Origin: Gymnogyps californianus
Lineage: Eukaryota; Chordata; Aves; Accipitriformes; Cathartidae
Length of the DNA: 64,000 nt
NCBI RefSeq assembly: GCF_018139145.2
Contig: NC_059475.1
Span: 13,915,437-13,979,436 of the forward strand
Direction: 5' to 3'
The notes below the pieces were generated by a model, which saw only the letters and a program-made list of their open reading frames with translations, was not told the origin of the DNA and did not search any database. The translations under genes were made by a program, and so were the position numbers. Shown piece after piece: positions 27,740 through 40,240 of the stretch. Numbering within the stretch: position 1 is the stretch's first letter; each line of letters opens with the position of its first letter.

Positions 27740-27985
27740 CCGCATACTTGGGCCCTGATCCCAAACAATGTTAATTCAGTCTCATGAAAATGTTCCCACT
27801 AATTTCACATGGCATAAAAAGATGCATGTGTATAAACCCTTTCAGGCTGGGATTTTTAATGATAAACTCCTGGAGACAGAGAATTGTTTTCACAATGTGC
27901 ATGTACAGTGCCTGCACAAAAGAGACTCTGGTTCTGATGGAGTCTTCTAGGTATTAATACAATGTTAGAAGAGCATAGTAATAAT
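27740..27985 (+). mobile_element. Relic of an ancient sauropsid LINE/SINE 3' end
   Basis: Degraded matches, in order, to an old amniote repeat common in turtles and crocodilians: GGGCCCTGATCCCA, then CCCACTAATTTCACATGG, ACTCCTGGAGACAGAGAATTG, and GTACAGTGCCTGCACAA ending in AATACA and AATAATAA. The family name (CR1/L2-type tail) is from memory and uncertain. Confidence 0.6.
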
Positions 27986-29174
27986 AAGGTTGGGATGGTG
28001 ACTTTTTTCCTTTTTTTTTTTTTAAATGAGACAGAGGTATTCACTCCTTTCTAAAACATGGTAATGTCTACAGTATTCAAAGACAATTTCAAAAGAACTT
28101 ACACATTTCATCTTTTCTAATTTATCAGTTCCCTCTGAAAAGATGATCTTGTGAGTAAACAACCTGAAGAGTAGTATTCTCCATTTCAGAACTAAGCCAA
28201 TCTCTTTCCTTTGCTTCTGTGTGCAACCAAAGGTGGGTAAGTGGAATCCACTCTCCAGACTTAGGAAGCGGCAGGAAAACTGTTCAACATGGTCAGAGAG
28301 TTTTCTGCAGCTGTGAAGCAGACAGCTACTGAGAAGCAGTGGCAGATAACCAACATGGGAGCTTTACTCACAACAACAGTATTAACGACTGTTCTGTGAA
28401 TGCTGGTCCCTCTAATTACCTAAGTCAGTCATTCTTCTGGGAGTTTACAGCAAAGGTAAACATGGTGGCCACCTGGATGGCGTTGCACAGTGAATGACTC
28501 CTTTACGGTACATTATCCAGTATGTAGGAAACCACTTAAGGACTGACATTCATACACGAAGGCTTCCCAGTGCAGCAGACATAAATGAGACCTGTGAGCC
28601 GACCCTATGTTCTTGGCCTCCGCTCAAGAATTCTGCTCCTTGGAGAACTGGAGGGGGCTCTACCCCACAAGGCTGTGGCGGACCACCACCACAGGCTCCT
28701 GCTGACGGCAGGGCTGGTTAGAGAAAAATCATTCCATTACATTTATCACCTCCAGATTTAGAAATCTGAAATCCTGAAATTCACATCTGCTCTAAATCAG
28801 AAAGAAAACCAAAAGCATTCAAATTTTCTATAGAACAGATAAAACACCTACAGAATTGAGCCCCTGGCAGCCCTGGGATCTCTAATCCTATGCCTGTCCA
28901 CCTGCCAGACTGCCAAAATAAGCAACATGGAAGGCCCCAGAAGCTACAGAGTACTGAATGAGAAGCACAAGAGATGGGTCGTGTATCGTGGAGGCTGCTG
29001 AGGGGGTAGGCGGGCAAGCAACCAAAGAAATTCCTAAAGGAATTTTGCCCAGTAAAACTTTTCCAGGATCAGGCTTTCTCCGTGAATCATTTTAAAGCAA
29101 TAAATCAGCAAATTCTGAGGAAAGCTCTTCCCTCCCCAGCACATATTAGTATGCAAAATAACCAGTTGATACTA

Positions 29175-29220
29175 TTACATTATTATTATATTAATACTAT
29201 ATTATTACATATTATTATAG
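29175..29220. repeat. ATT-rich simple repeat
   Basis: TATTACATTATTATTATATT-type sequence with near repeats of ATATTATTACA, about 110 bp before the CR1 copy in TUB intron 1. Confidence 0.7.
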
Positions 29221-29329
29221 GAAACTGTTGAAAACTGTTGAAACTACAGTACAGACAACGAAGTCTCTGTCGCTCATTAGATTTTCTGGGTGTTTAAGAT
29301 TATTAAGAAATCACGTTCCACAACTTTAG

Positions 29330-29965
29330 CCATCAGCTCAGAAAGCCAACCGTATCCTGGGCTGCATCAAAAGAAGCGTGGCCAGCAGGCCGAGGGAGGT
29401 GATTCTGCCCCTCTACTCTGCTCTGGTGAGACCCCACCTGGAGTACTATGTCCAGCTCTGGAGTCCTCAGTACAAGAAAGACATGGACCTGTTGGAGCGG
29501 GTCCAGAGGAGGGCCACAAAAATGATCAGAGGGCTGGAACACCTCCCCTCTGAGGACAGGCTGAGAGAGTTGGGGTTGTTCAGCCTGGAGAAGAGAAGGC
29601 TCCAGGGAGACCTTATTGAAGCCTTCCAGTACCTAAAGGGGGCCTACAAGAAAGCCGGAGAGGGACTTTCTGCAAGGGCATGTAGTGATAGGACAAGGGG
29701 TAATGGCTTTAAACTGAAAGAGGGTAGATTCAGACTGGATATAAGGAGGAAATGTTTTACAATGAGGGTGGTGAGGCACTGGAACAGGTTGCCCAGAGAG
29801 GCTGTAGATGCCCCACCCCTGGAAACAGTCAAGGTCAGGTTGGACGGGGCTTTGAGCAACCTGATCTAGTTGAAGATGTCCCTGCTCACTGCAGGGGGGT
29901 TGGACTAGATGACCTTTAAAGGTCCCTTCCAACCCAAACCATTCTATCATTCTATGATACACCTT
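29330..29965 (+). mobile_element. CR1 LINE 3' end, relatively well preserved
   Basis: A 5'-truncated CR1 of about 640 bp. It keeps an uninterrupted reading frame for the C-terminal end of ORF2 (29378-29869, about 163 codons, with the conserved [20 protein letters not shown] block). The 3' UTR follows and ends with the CR1 tail ATTCTATCATTCTATGAT. It has no reverse-transcriptase catalytic core, so it cannot move by itself. It lies antisense to TUB in intron 1. Confidence 0.95.
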
Positions 29966-32900
29966 TCACCTTTCTCCATGGCAAGTAAATCCCTTTCAAA
30001 GATACTATTAAGTCCAGGCGCTGTGTTGGAAGAAGGTAGCGTTGCAATGAAGGCAACAGAAGTCAGACTACTGTCAGGCAAAGCGCAATGGCTCTAGCAC
30101 ACAGTCGGTAAAATTATCTCCGTTATAAATTGTTCTGTATGGGTGGAGGAGAAAAGTATGCATTATTATAAGGCATATTAGCTTTTTTTCTTTTTTTTAC
30201 ATTAAGTCATTTTCTCCACATCTGTGTGTAATTCCCAGCCAAGGAAGCTGAACTACCACATGCAAATTTCAGGCTGTGTCAGTTTCCAACTTTCTCTAGT
30301 AAAAAAAAATTGTGGAGAGAAAATAAATAGGAGGAGGGAAAAGCATAACAAGGAATACTACTATATAGAATCTCATGTCATAGGACATATATGGAAAAGG
30401 AACAAATACTACTTTTTCACACATTTTAGGAAAAAACCTAACTTGTCCCTTAAACCCGTATTTCTGTATTCTGACCATACTTTGTTTAACCCCAAATATG
30501 CTGGCATGCATTTTTGTGTTTCAAATTGAGAAAAAAATAGTCCTTTTAATAGTACAATGTGTTCACTACATTTACAAGTACTTGGAAATGTCACATCAAG
30601 TAACACTCTCAACATTGTTATGCAACATGCCTCTTTTTGTTGCATACTAAGATATGTACATTGCATAAATTTTAATCACCTTTGATTTTCATAAATATTA
30701 ACTGTGCTCACCAATTTGAATTTATATATCTAGTTTAGCATATCAGCTTTAAGTATTTCAAATAAATTAGTCAAATTTAAAACAGATCAAATATTTGTTA
30801 TTGAAATATTTTTATTTCCATCTTCATTATGAATCATCAGAGTCCCAACTATACTTCTTGACTACTCTGTGACCATTTTCGTTACATCTGACAATCATGA
30901 GGCACCTTTTACCTAAGTAAGTGTACGGGAGGAAATTATATTAGGAAATACAAAGAAGCCTGGGCTTTTCTTGTGCCACACAACAGGAAGATTTCAGCTA
31001 TTTAAGTCTCCTACTTCTATCATCAAAATTCTGCCACAAAACTACAATCCAAACCAATATCTGTCCACTCAGAAAACTCCAACAGTTAATGGAAATCTAC
31101 CCTGTGACCTTTTGACTCCATTTCTGATACTTCCTCACACAAAGCTTTAGTTTCCAGGGTTGCGGCAGTCTTTCTTGATGTAAGAAAGATTTCAGCAGCT
31201 AGAATTATCTGTCCTGATATGAATCGTGAGCACACACGAATCCACCTGGTGTGTAAAGTTCAAATCAACTATGAAGCTAATATGTTAAGCCAGGAAGTCT
31301 TTAATCAAATCTTCAATCAGAATCTCATGGCAAACGCAGCCCACTTGAAAAACACTTAGTTCACAAGGGCAGTACCAGAAAGCACGTGTACGTCGCAAAT
31401 TGAAAATTATGGGAAACTACAGAAGGCAGAGCATATAAAATACAGAGAGGGGGTTACACCTCAGGATTTTCCCCAGTGTTGTTCCAGATATAGTATATAC
31501 CATTAATATTTCAGCAACTAAGAAACCCAAAATACCCTGGCAATGCGACCTCTAACTGATTAAGATTATCAAGTTGTCTTCATCTGGTTCTCTCAAACTG
31601 CCTCCAATGAAGTTACCATTTAGTCTAATAATTACCCTGGATTGTTCTCTCAACACTTTATAATATATTGTGTGGACCTACAAAGAGCTATGTGAAATGC
31701 CTTGCTGTGGTGATACATAAATGGAAAAATACAAAAAAGCGTTTAATTGCTAAGAATTGTGATGACTTGATAAAAGTAATACATTATCTGCTCTGTCCAG
31801 CTTGACCTCTCAACAGATAACAGGGCAAGACATTATTTCCTCATATTTAACTATATATACATAGATATATGTATATATTAAAAAACTGGGACAGAAAATC
31901 TGGAAAACTACTACTTTTTTTTTTAATACAGTTTGGAAAACTATCGTCATTAACTGGTATGACTCAAATGCTGGATTCTTTCAGCATTGGGCAGTTAATT
32001 GATATAGCAATCCTTCCTTTCAAGACATAAAATTTTGCTCTACAACACGTATGAGACATGCAAGAATGTGTGCTGCCAGCAAGAAATGGGAATTGTGGGA
32101 ACGGCTGCAGCAGAGGAGTTAGCATGCAGACTCACAGTTTCAGAGAATTGGGAATTGGTGTCCCTAAAAAGCTTTGGATTTCCAGCTAAAAATCTCCTCT
32201 GCAGTATACAGCTTATAGTTGACACAGTTATCAAATTAGTGGAAAATTAAGAACTAATTATCATGACCCAACTAATTCATATGTCTAACTGCAACTATCT
32301 TTTCCAAATTACTGTTCTAGGCTTGAAAACATCTTCACATGTACAGCCTGCATGGTACTGTTTGAGAGCCTCCATCAGTCCCCCATGCAAGACATTTCAG
32401 ACTCTAGAACACCATTTTCACTATATTTCAAGAAGACTGAATATAGGGTCTGATACATGCACACCATCTCATTTTTAGGGTTCTGATCCTGAACAGACTA
32501 ATAAAACTTGTTATTGCTGGACATAAATATTGCCATCTTAGCCTGCTCAAATGGCTCAGTATTTGCAAAATAAAAGCTTATAGCGTGTGAAATGGTGAAC
32601 ACCAAAAGAAAAGGCTGATACCAAATCATTAATTTTTCTCTTTGTTTTCTAAACTGCTTGTCAAATATTCACCAGTTCCATCAAACAGTAGCTAAGGAGA
32701 AGAAAAAAAAAAACAAAAAGAATAAGATGCTTTTTCTGATTGTTCTGAAAACTCCTAGGATTTGCACATACATTTTACATGCAAAAAAAGTAACCTTGTC
32801 TTTAAAATAAAGCATGCATAAGATAATTTGATTTAAAAAGGTGTGTCGACTTTAGGGTTTTTTTCTCTTAAATTGGCAAGCAGCTGTCATCCGTAACTGT

Positions 32901-33620
32901 AACAAAATATCCAAAGGCATTAAATCAAAAAAAGATTTCAGTATTTATCCAATCTACTATTTTTTAAACTGTTCTTACCTGAGTTAAGCATTATTTTTCT
33001 CTTTCACCATGTGACAACTGCTAAGCAAACAGGGTACCATGTTTTATAAACCAAAGAAGAGCTATCATACCAAACCACAAGCATTCTTTGCCAGTCATGT
33101 ACTACTACAGATTTTCAGTATAATTTGACCTCTCAAAATAGATAAAGGATACAATACCAGCATGATATCCAAGGAATTAAGCAGTGTAATTCTCATTAAG
33201 GTTCTGCCATTAATCCCTGCAGAGTGTACTGAAAATTTACGCTCAAATGATATATTTCTAGATATTGGTAGAAATTACAGTTCTCTAGAATCAGATTATA
33301 ATTATATAGGATTGCAAATTGTACGTTTGTCAGTTCCTAGAAACAAAATGGATAGCAAAATCTGCAATTCTAATGGCTGTTTTCATGCTAAATACAGATA
33401 CTGAGAACACTGCAGTTCATTTACCAATTAAGACAAAAATTGTTTCCCTTATCTTTTTCTTCTCTTTTCTCTAAGATTCAGGCATGGCCCATAGACTGCA
33501 GGAATGATATCTGTGTGTACATATTAAAAGACAGGAAAAGTGGTGGTGATTAATTGGAAATGTATCAGAAAGTGTGGGATCTGGGCATGACGTAAACGGT
33601 ATAGAATAAGGGGTGGATAT

Positions 33621-34216
33621 TGTCCTGGTTTCAGCTGGGGTAGAGTTAATTTTCTTCCTAGTAGCTGGTACAGTGCTGTGTTTTGGATTTAGTGAGAGAA
33701 TGATGTTGATAACACACTGATGTTTTAGTTGTTGCTCAGTAGCGCTTATCCTAAGTTAAGGACTTTTCAGTTTCCCATGCTCTGCCAGCAAGCAGGTGCG
33801 CAAGAAGCTGGGAGGGAGCATAGCCAGGACAGCTGAGCTGAACTAGCCAAAGGGATATTCCATACCATAGAACGTCATGCCCAGTATATAAACAGGGGGG
33901 AGTTGGCCAGGAGGGCTGGATTGCTGCTGGGGCATTGGTCAGCAGGTGGTGAGCAATTGCATTGTGCATCACCGGTTTTTTTTCTTGGGTTTTATTTCTT
34001 TTCTTTTCATCTTTTTTTTTGTTATATTCCTTTTCATTACTATTATTATTATTGTTAGTATTATATTTTATTTTACTTTAGTTATTAAACTGTTCTTATC
34101 TCAAACCACGAGTTTTACTTTTTTTCCCAATTCTCCTCCCCATCCCACTGGGAGGGGGGAGGAGTGAGCAAGCGGCTGCGTGGTGCTTAGTTGCTGGCTG
34201 GGGTTAAACCACGACA
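33621..34216 (+). mobile_element. Solo LTR of an avian endogenous retrovirus, in TUB intron 1
   Basis: About 596 bp, starting TGTCCTGGTTTCAGC and ending AAACCACGACA. TATATAAAC at about 33896 fits a TATA box, and ATTAAA at about 34083 fits a polyadenylation signal, which sets the plus orientation. It has AT-rich trinucleotide tracts inside. No retroviral coding sequence lies beside it, so this is a solo LTR. Flanks GATAT and AGTAT are not a clean target duplication. It lies antisense to TUB. Confidence 0.9.
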
Positions 34217-35684
34217 AGTATGAACCCATAGAAAGACAGAGATAAGTTTATTGGCCAGAAATAACATAGGAAAAATCTACTGACTCTACACTAACTGCAT
34301 AGAATAGACAAAATCTCCTTTTTAAAACATAATTCAGTTGTACAGAAGATCGGGTATCACTGGGTTTGGGGTTTTTTGGTTTTTTATTCCCTTCTTTGTT
34401 TTTTAAAGGAAAGATGAATGATAGTCCTACATCGAATTTCAACCTGTGGATTCAACCTGTGGAGCTTAAACAAATTTTCAATACTCAATTATATTGTGAG
34501 AAGTACTGCTTCCCATGTGTTTACAACTTGACAAAAATAGCTTCAAGATAGAAAGAACAACCAGAATCTAGATTTTTGTAAATGTCACTTTCCATATATT
34601 CAGAAAAAGTGCAAATTGTTTCCCATCCCAAACATTTTAATAATAAAATTTTAAAAAGTCTGTATAAAACCACCTCCATTTCTATTTTCAAAACCGGTGC
34701 AGGTTTAGAGAGCTATCACTGATGAGAGCGACGCTCTTTATAGCAGATTTGTTTGACAGAAACAGGTCCTGAGGTAATTCAAGAGACTACAGGTCTTGGA
34801 TTTTGTGCTTTCCATTTTTCAACAAAGAAAACAAGCATAATCTAATTTGCTCCAGTGTGTCATTTAAAAAATCTAGAGATAAACCATCTTTGGTTTTGTG
34901 TAACTAAACAGATCACAGCTGAAGTAGATCAGATTAACTGCTAAAGAAAGATTGTGTTGACAAACAGTACAGAAAAGTTTATCAGCACTTTTTGTGGATA
35001 CAAAAAGGACAGTAAAATATACAAATCTATTTGCCAGGAGGCTGTCTTAAGCTTGTGTTCAACTTGTTTTAAAGCGAAGGCTGGAAGAATAAGATGTAAA
35101 GGGTTTTTATTGAACAAAGAGCTGTTCAGGTGCCGTGACATCAGTAGCAAACCATTACAGGAAAGGGCTTTTCACCATCCTTTTCATATCTTTTTTAATA
35201 TGTGGCTGAGGTTGCCATTTTAATTATTCCACTTCACCTGCTAGAATGACTGTTAGCAACAATTATAGCAAAAGCACTGGAGACTGAAGCGCCACATACA
35301 GCCTTGTCAGTGGACACACTTCTAAGCCTGCTAGTTCCCTCCTATGAAACATTTTCAACTGAAATGTAGGTAAAATGTGAATAGAAATATGTGATTATCA
35401 GACTGGTTGCTGATTTTCTAGAACAGGAAGCAAATCATACCATGCAAGTAAAATTAAATTCAAAACATTTAGGTCTTTGTCAGAGAAGTATTTAAGTTCT
35501 CTGTCGCACATGAAACATGTATGTTAATGCTACATTTTGCATAAGAGTACAAGACAGAAAGCAGTGAACAAGTGTATCTCTGGAAGTTTCAGGAAGAATT
35601 CTCATTTCCACAGGGGTTCTGTAATAAAATTTGACCAGAGCACTAAAACTTCAAAATCCTTCACTGACAATTCAGTATCCATAT

Positions 35685-36375
35685 AATCATAGAATGGTTT
35701 GGGTTGGAAGGGACCTTAAAGATCATCTAGTTCCAACCCCACTGCCATGGGCAGGGACACCTTCCACTAGAGCAGGTTGCTCAAAGCCCCATCCAGCCTG
35801 GCCTTGAACACTTCCAGGGAGGGGGCACCCACAACCTCTCTGGGCAACCTGTTCCAGTGCCTCACCACCCTCACAGTAAAGAACTTCTTCCATATATCTA
35901 ATCTAAATCTACCCTCTTTCAGTTTAAAGCCGTTACCCCTTGTCCTATCACTACATGCCCTTGTAGAAGTCCCTCCGGCTTTCTTGTAGGCCCCCTTTAG
36001 GTACTGGAAGGCTGCAATAAGGTCTCCCTGGAGCCTTCTCTTCTCCAGGCTGAACAACCCCAACTCTCTCAGCCTGTCCTCAGAGGGGAGGTGTTCCAGC
36101 CCTCTGATCATTTTTGTGGCCCTCCTCTGGACCCGCTCCAACAGGTTCATACCCTTCTTATGCTGGGGGCCCCAGAGCTGAATGCAGTACTCCAGGTGGG
36201 GTCTCACGAGAGCGGAGTAGAGGGGGAGAATCACCTCCCTCGACCTGCTGGCCACGCTTCTTTTGATGCGGTCCAGGATACAGTTGGCATTCTGGGCTGC
36301 GAGTGCACATTGCCGGGTCATGTTGAGCAATGTCAACCAACACCCCGTCAACCAACACCCCCAAGTCAGTTTTGC
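35685..36375 (-). mobile_element. CR1 LINE 3' end, minus strand
   Basis: Minus-strand CR1 fragment. On the plus strand it starts with the reversed tail (ATCATAGAATGGTTTGGG) and the GAAGGGACC block. It then covers the C-terminal part of ORF2 as an open frame of about 200 codons from near 36375, sharing the conserved [20 protein letters not shown] block with the copy at 29330-29965. A 15-bp tandem duplication sits near the 5' edge (36332-36361). It is 5'-truncated and lacks the catalytic domain. It lies in TUB orientation in intron 1. Confidence 0.95.
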
Positions 36376-36934
36376 CTGGTTTCTTAAGGAAGAAAGATTT
36401 ATGCATTCATAATGTCTATATTTTTTTTTCTTCAGTTGATTAATTTCAACTAAAATTAAAGAGGGGTAAATCTTTCTAAGTCCAACAGATTTCATAATGA
36501 AAGTGGTGGCTAGGTAGAGGCAAAGACCTTAAATAGCCTCTCTGTGGAGAGGAAGGTTTCAGGCTCAGCTCAATAATATTATTAAAGTAATAAGAATCCA
36601 CATAGGGAAACATTATGAATGACAGCTATAGGAATTCTGGCATCAAAAGCTGTATTGATCCTAGGACCACTTCTTACAGGTATATGCAGAAGATCCTTTC
36701 CAACCCCAACACATTGTGAAGAAAGTTTACTGGGTTCATTTTTTCTTGTCTACATATGCATAGTTCTTATTATCTGAATTTGGATTTCTTATAAACAGAC
36801 AAACAGAAATACAAAAGAAATAAAAAAGATGATCTGTTTTGGAGGCAAGAAGGGTGGAAGTGGAAGATAAAGCAAATATAATTCATTCCCTGATCTCACT
36901 ACTGAGTTTTTATCCTGGAAAAACCACGCTTCTG

Positions 36935-37000
36935 CTGTATGTGCAGTGTCCCCATCTGTAACACACGGGTAATACGCCTCTGCCTTTGCAACATCTCCCA
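36935..37000 (+). mobile_element. Short MIR-like relic
   Basis: GTGTCCCCATCTGTAACACA then GGGTAATACGCCTCTGCC follows the MIR core wording (TTTCCCCATCTGTAAAAT, GGTAATACCTACC). Only about 65 bp is recognisable. Confidence 0.5.
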
Positions 37001-39894
37001 GAGCTGCACACAAAGCACAGCATGTGAGGGTGAGACACAAGACGGACGGTGCACTACAGCACCACGCCAAGGTGCATCCAGACCACTGAGGGACCTCTCA
37101 CACTAAGCTCTCGAGCTACGGCCACACCATAAATCACCAGCTGCGTGCCAGGAAAAGGAGAAAACAGTAGGAATAATAAGCGAGCACACATATTCTCAGA
37201 TAGAGGAAGCTGTATCAGACAAAGCTGGAGACCCCTTTTAACCATATCAGATGTAATTAAACCACTTCTGGCACTGTGGGAAGCTATTTCCAAATGCATT
37301 CGAGTAAGGCAGAAAGTATCATTTTAGCTATTGGACCATTAAAAAAAGAGTGAAAATAAGATCCCCCTTTGGGTCTAATCAACACTCATACAGCAGCAGA
37401 TGTTTTTCTACTCCTCTCAGATAAATACATATGACTGTGTATCTTCTGGTTTCTTTATGGAACACTAATTGCCCACTGCACAAAATGTCTAATTGATGTA
37501 GCATGTGATCACTGTTACTTGCACATTTTTCATAGCCCTAATATTTCAATGCACAACCCCTGAGTTTGTGTTTATTGTAGGATACAAGGTTACAAGGTGA
37601 GCCATTTCAGCCTGCAGGATCATCCACTGAATGTCATTCAGCTTCATTCTGTCAGGTTCAGAGGGCTCCATTTTCTTGCTCTTTCAGGACCTAGCCAAAA
37701 CTGGAACAGGATGAGGAGGAGTTCAGCCCAAGAATTATGGAAAGAAAGCCAGCTGGCACAAGCAAGCTAGAAATGCATAAGACAGCAACAGCTTCTTCTA
37801 CGTGACCCTTCAAAAGTGTTTATCACTCTGGGGTAGTGTTGTACTGCTACCAGTGCACATGCTCTTATCTCTATATGTGGCAAACTGGGAGCACACAGCG
37901 TGCTTCCCTGGACTGCCAGCCCCACAATGGTGGCCACAGCGGTGATCAGAGACTGCTCACCCACATTGCTGAAGCTATGTGTGCTTGCAAACCATGCTGC
38001 TCCCCCGGGCACACATCTGCTCTCCCCTGCTCCCATGTGCTGACAGAAGGACCTCTGCTTGAATCTGAAATCTACTCTAGAAAGACCTTTCATGACAGTT
38101 CCTGGATGGAAGCACAGACCCGAAATCCTCCTCAAATATTTATCTGGTTTATGATTATTAAAAGATTTAATTTAAGAAGAGCTGGAAGATTATAAGGAAA
38201 TACTGCCACTGACTTACTGACAAATTTAACTCAACTCATATTATGTCCAGGCACTCTCCCAGCAGCACATACACTCTTCTCCCCAAAACCAACATCAGCC
38301 ATTTGACAGCGCACTGGACAGAGCACTACAGATCAAATTTCCAGACATAGGACTCACACGAAAAGGGAAAGAACCACAGAAACAAGCTGAATAAGTTTCC
38401 TTAAATATTGAGTATCATTAGAATACAGAGGTAGGCATTTTGTGATGTAAAAAGAAAAGAAATGTCTTTCCTTTCACAAAGTAAATAACTTAGGGAATTA
38501 TTAATAGTGACTCAATCATTGTTAGTTATAGACCTATTCTAATGGAGAGAAAATAAAAAATACAGAAACAATATCATAGCCATTTTGATGAAAAAGTAGC
38601 AACAAGATAGAAGTCATCAAGTGCAAAGTGAAAAGCAAACCGTACAGAACACCATCTTTCTATTTAGTATTTATTGCAATATGCAGTCATGTTTGGCATT
38701 ATTAATCCAAGTCCATAGTAAACGCAATATTGCAGAGCTGGCTGTAAGCTAAAACCCTTTGGGCTGAATTTTCATCCCAATGCACAGAGAGTTACTTTGA
38801 GGACTCCTCGCAATCTTGCAATGTCAGTTCGGTGTATTTACCATTCATGATGCTATGCAGTGAAAACTTCTATGCCTCTAATATATCTTACGTTTTTCTT
38901 CAGAATAAGCTTTTTCAGATGAGAATGAGTTGTTCTTGCCAAAGAACACATAAAAACTGCAATGTGTTATATGCTGTCTGTCATTTTGACTAGGCAGCAC
39001 AATAGTCATTCTCCTCCCTTCTCTCTCCACCACATTAAGTATTTTCAACAGAAACTTCAGATTTTCAGAGGCTCATGATCAGGAAATAACATGAGCAGAG
39101 AATCAGAGTGACCCTGAGCACTCTTAAAAATCCAGCCATAGACTCTTCAAGGCTCCCTGTGTAGTGTTACATCCCATCCTTTGAAAGGCCTATACCAGTC
39201 TACTGCTAAAATACGGCTATTCTACACGTGTTCTTAAATCATCTGTTTCAAAATCTTTATATTTTAATGGAATGCAACAATCAATAAACTGAAAGTCTAG
39301 CAACTGGATAGTCCTTTCCAATGAGCTCCTAGTTGCCTTACTATCATCTCCTTCAATTTTTGTTATGGCTTATACTATCTGCTACCACTTCAGTGAAATG
39401 ATTGCTATCAGAAATTATAATGTATTGTAAGTAAAACTAATTTTCTAAGCCCTAAAATCTTTCCTTCCAAGTCTAGAGTTCACTGGATTCTTTTGCCAGA
39501 AGCCTTTGTAAGAGAATGCCAGTTTATCAAATCCAAATCTTGTAAACTCAATGACCTCCAGAGTTTCAGGAGAAAATTTTGGGGAGAGGGGGGGACAGGC
39601 CCAGCCCACACCAACAAATAACCTGAAAGTCCAGGCACTCATCTGCAGTGTTAGAAATACCTTCCTAAGGAATGAAACACACAGGGCAGAGACTTGAACG
39701 CTTGAAGTTGCATATCCCACTTTCCAGGCTATGCAAACATAATTTCACATTTTTTCCAATAGAATAATCTGGAAATCATTCTGACACAGGGTGCACAGGA
39801 TTGGAAAACTTTTTTTCCTTCCAATACAACTCAGAACAACCTCTATCTTGCAAAGACTCAAGCATAGAGCATTAAATGAATAAATAACAGAAGG

Positions 39895-40240
39895 TGCCTG
39901 GGAAGGGAAACGGGAAGGGAAACGGGAAGGGAAAACGGGAAGGGAAATGGGAAGGAAGGAAAATGGGGAGGGGAGGGGAGGGAGAGAGGAAGGGAATGGA
40001 GAGGGGAAGGGAGAGGGGAAGAGAGAAGGGAGAGGGGAAGGGAGGGAGGAAGGAAGGAAGGAAAAAGGGAGGGAGGGAAGGAAGGAAGGAAAAAGGGAGG
40101 GAGGGAAGGAAGGAAGGAAAAAGGGAGGGAGGGAAGGAAGGAAGGAAAAAGGGAGGGAGGGAAGGAAGGAAGGAAAAAGGGAGGGAGGGAAGGAAGGAAG
40201 GAAAAAGGGAGGGAGGGAAGGAAGGAAAGGAAGGGAGAAC
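39895..40240. repeat. Polypurine minisatellite with 28-bp unit
   Basis: About 345 bp of almost pure purine on the plus strand. The left part has AAACGGGAAGGG-type units of 12-14 bp. From about 40047 it becomes about six near-identical copies of a 28-bp unit (three GAAG, then GAAAAAGGGAGGGAGG); the same 20-mer recurs exactly 140 bp (five units) later. Long ORFs on both strands are by-products of the repeat. It lies in TUB intron 1. Confidence 0.95.

Noticed and set aside
36690..36720. CR1-tail-like words (AAGATCCTTTCCAACCCC)
   Set aside because: Only about 20 bases resemble CR1, and the neighbouring sequence does not.
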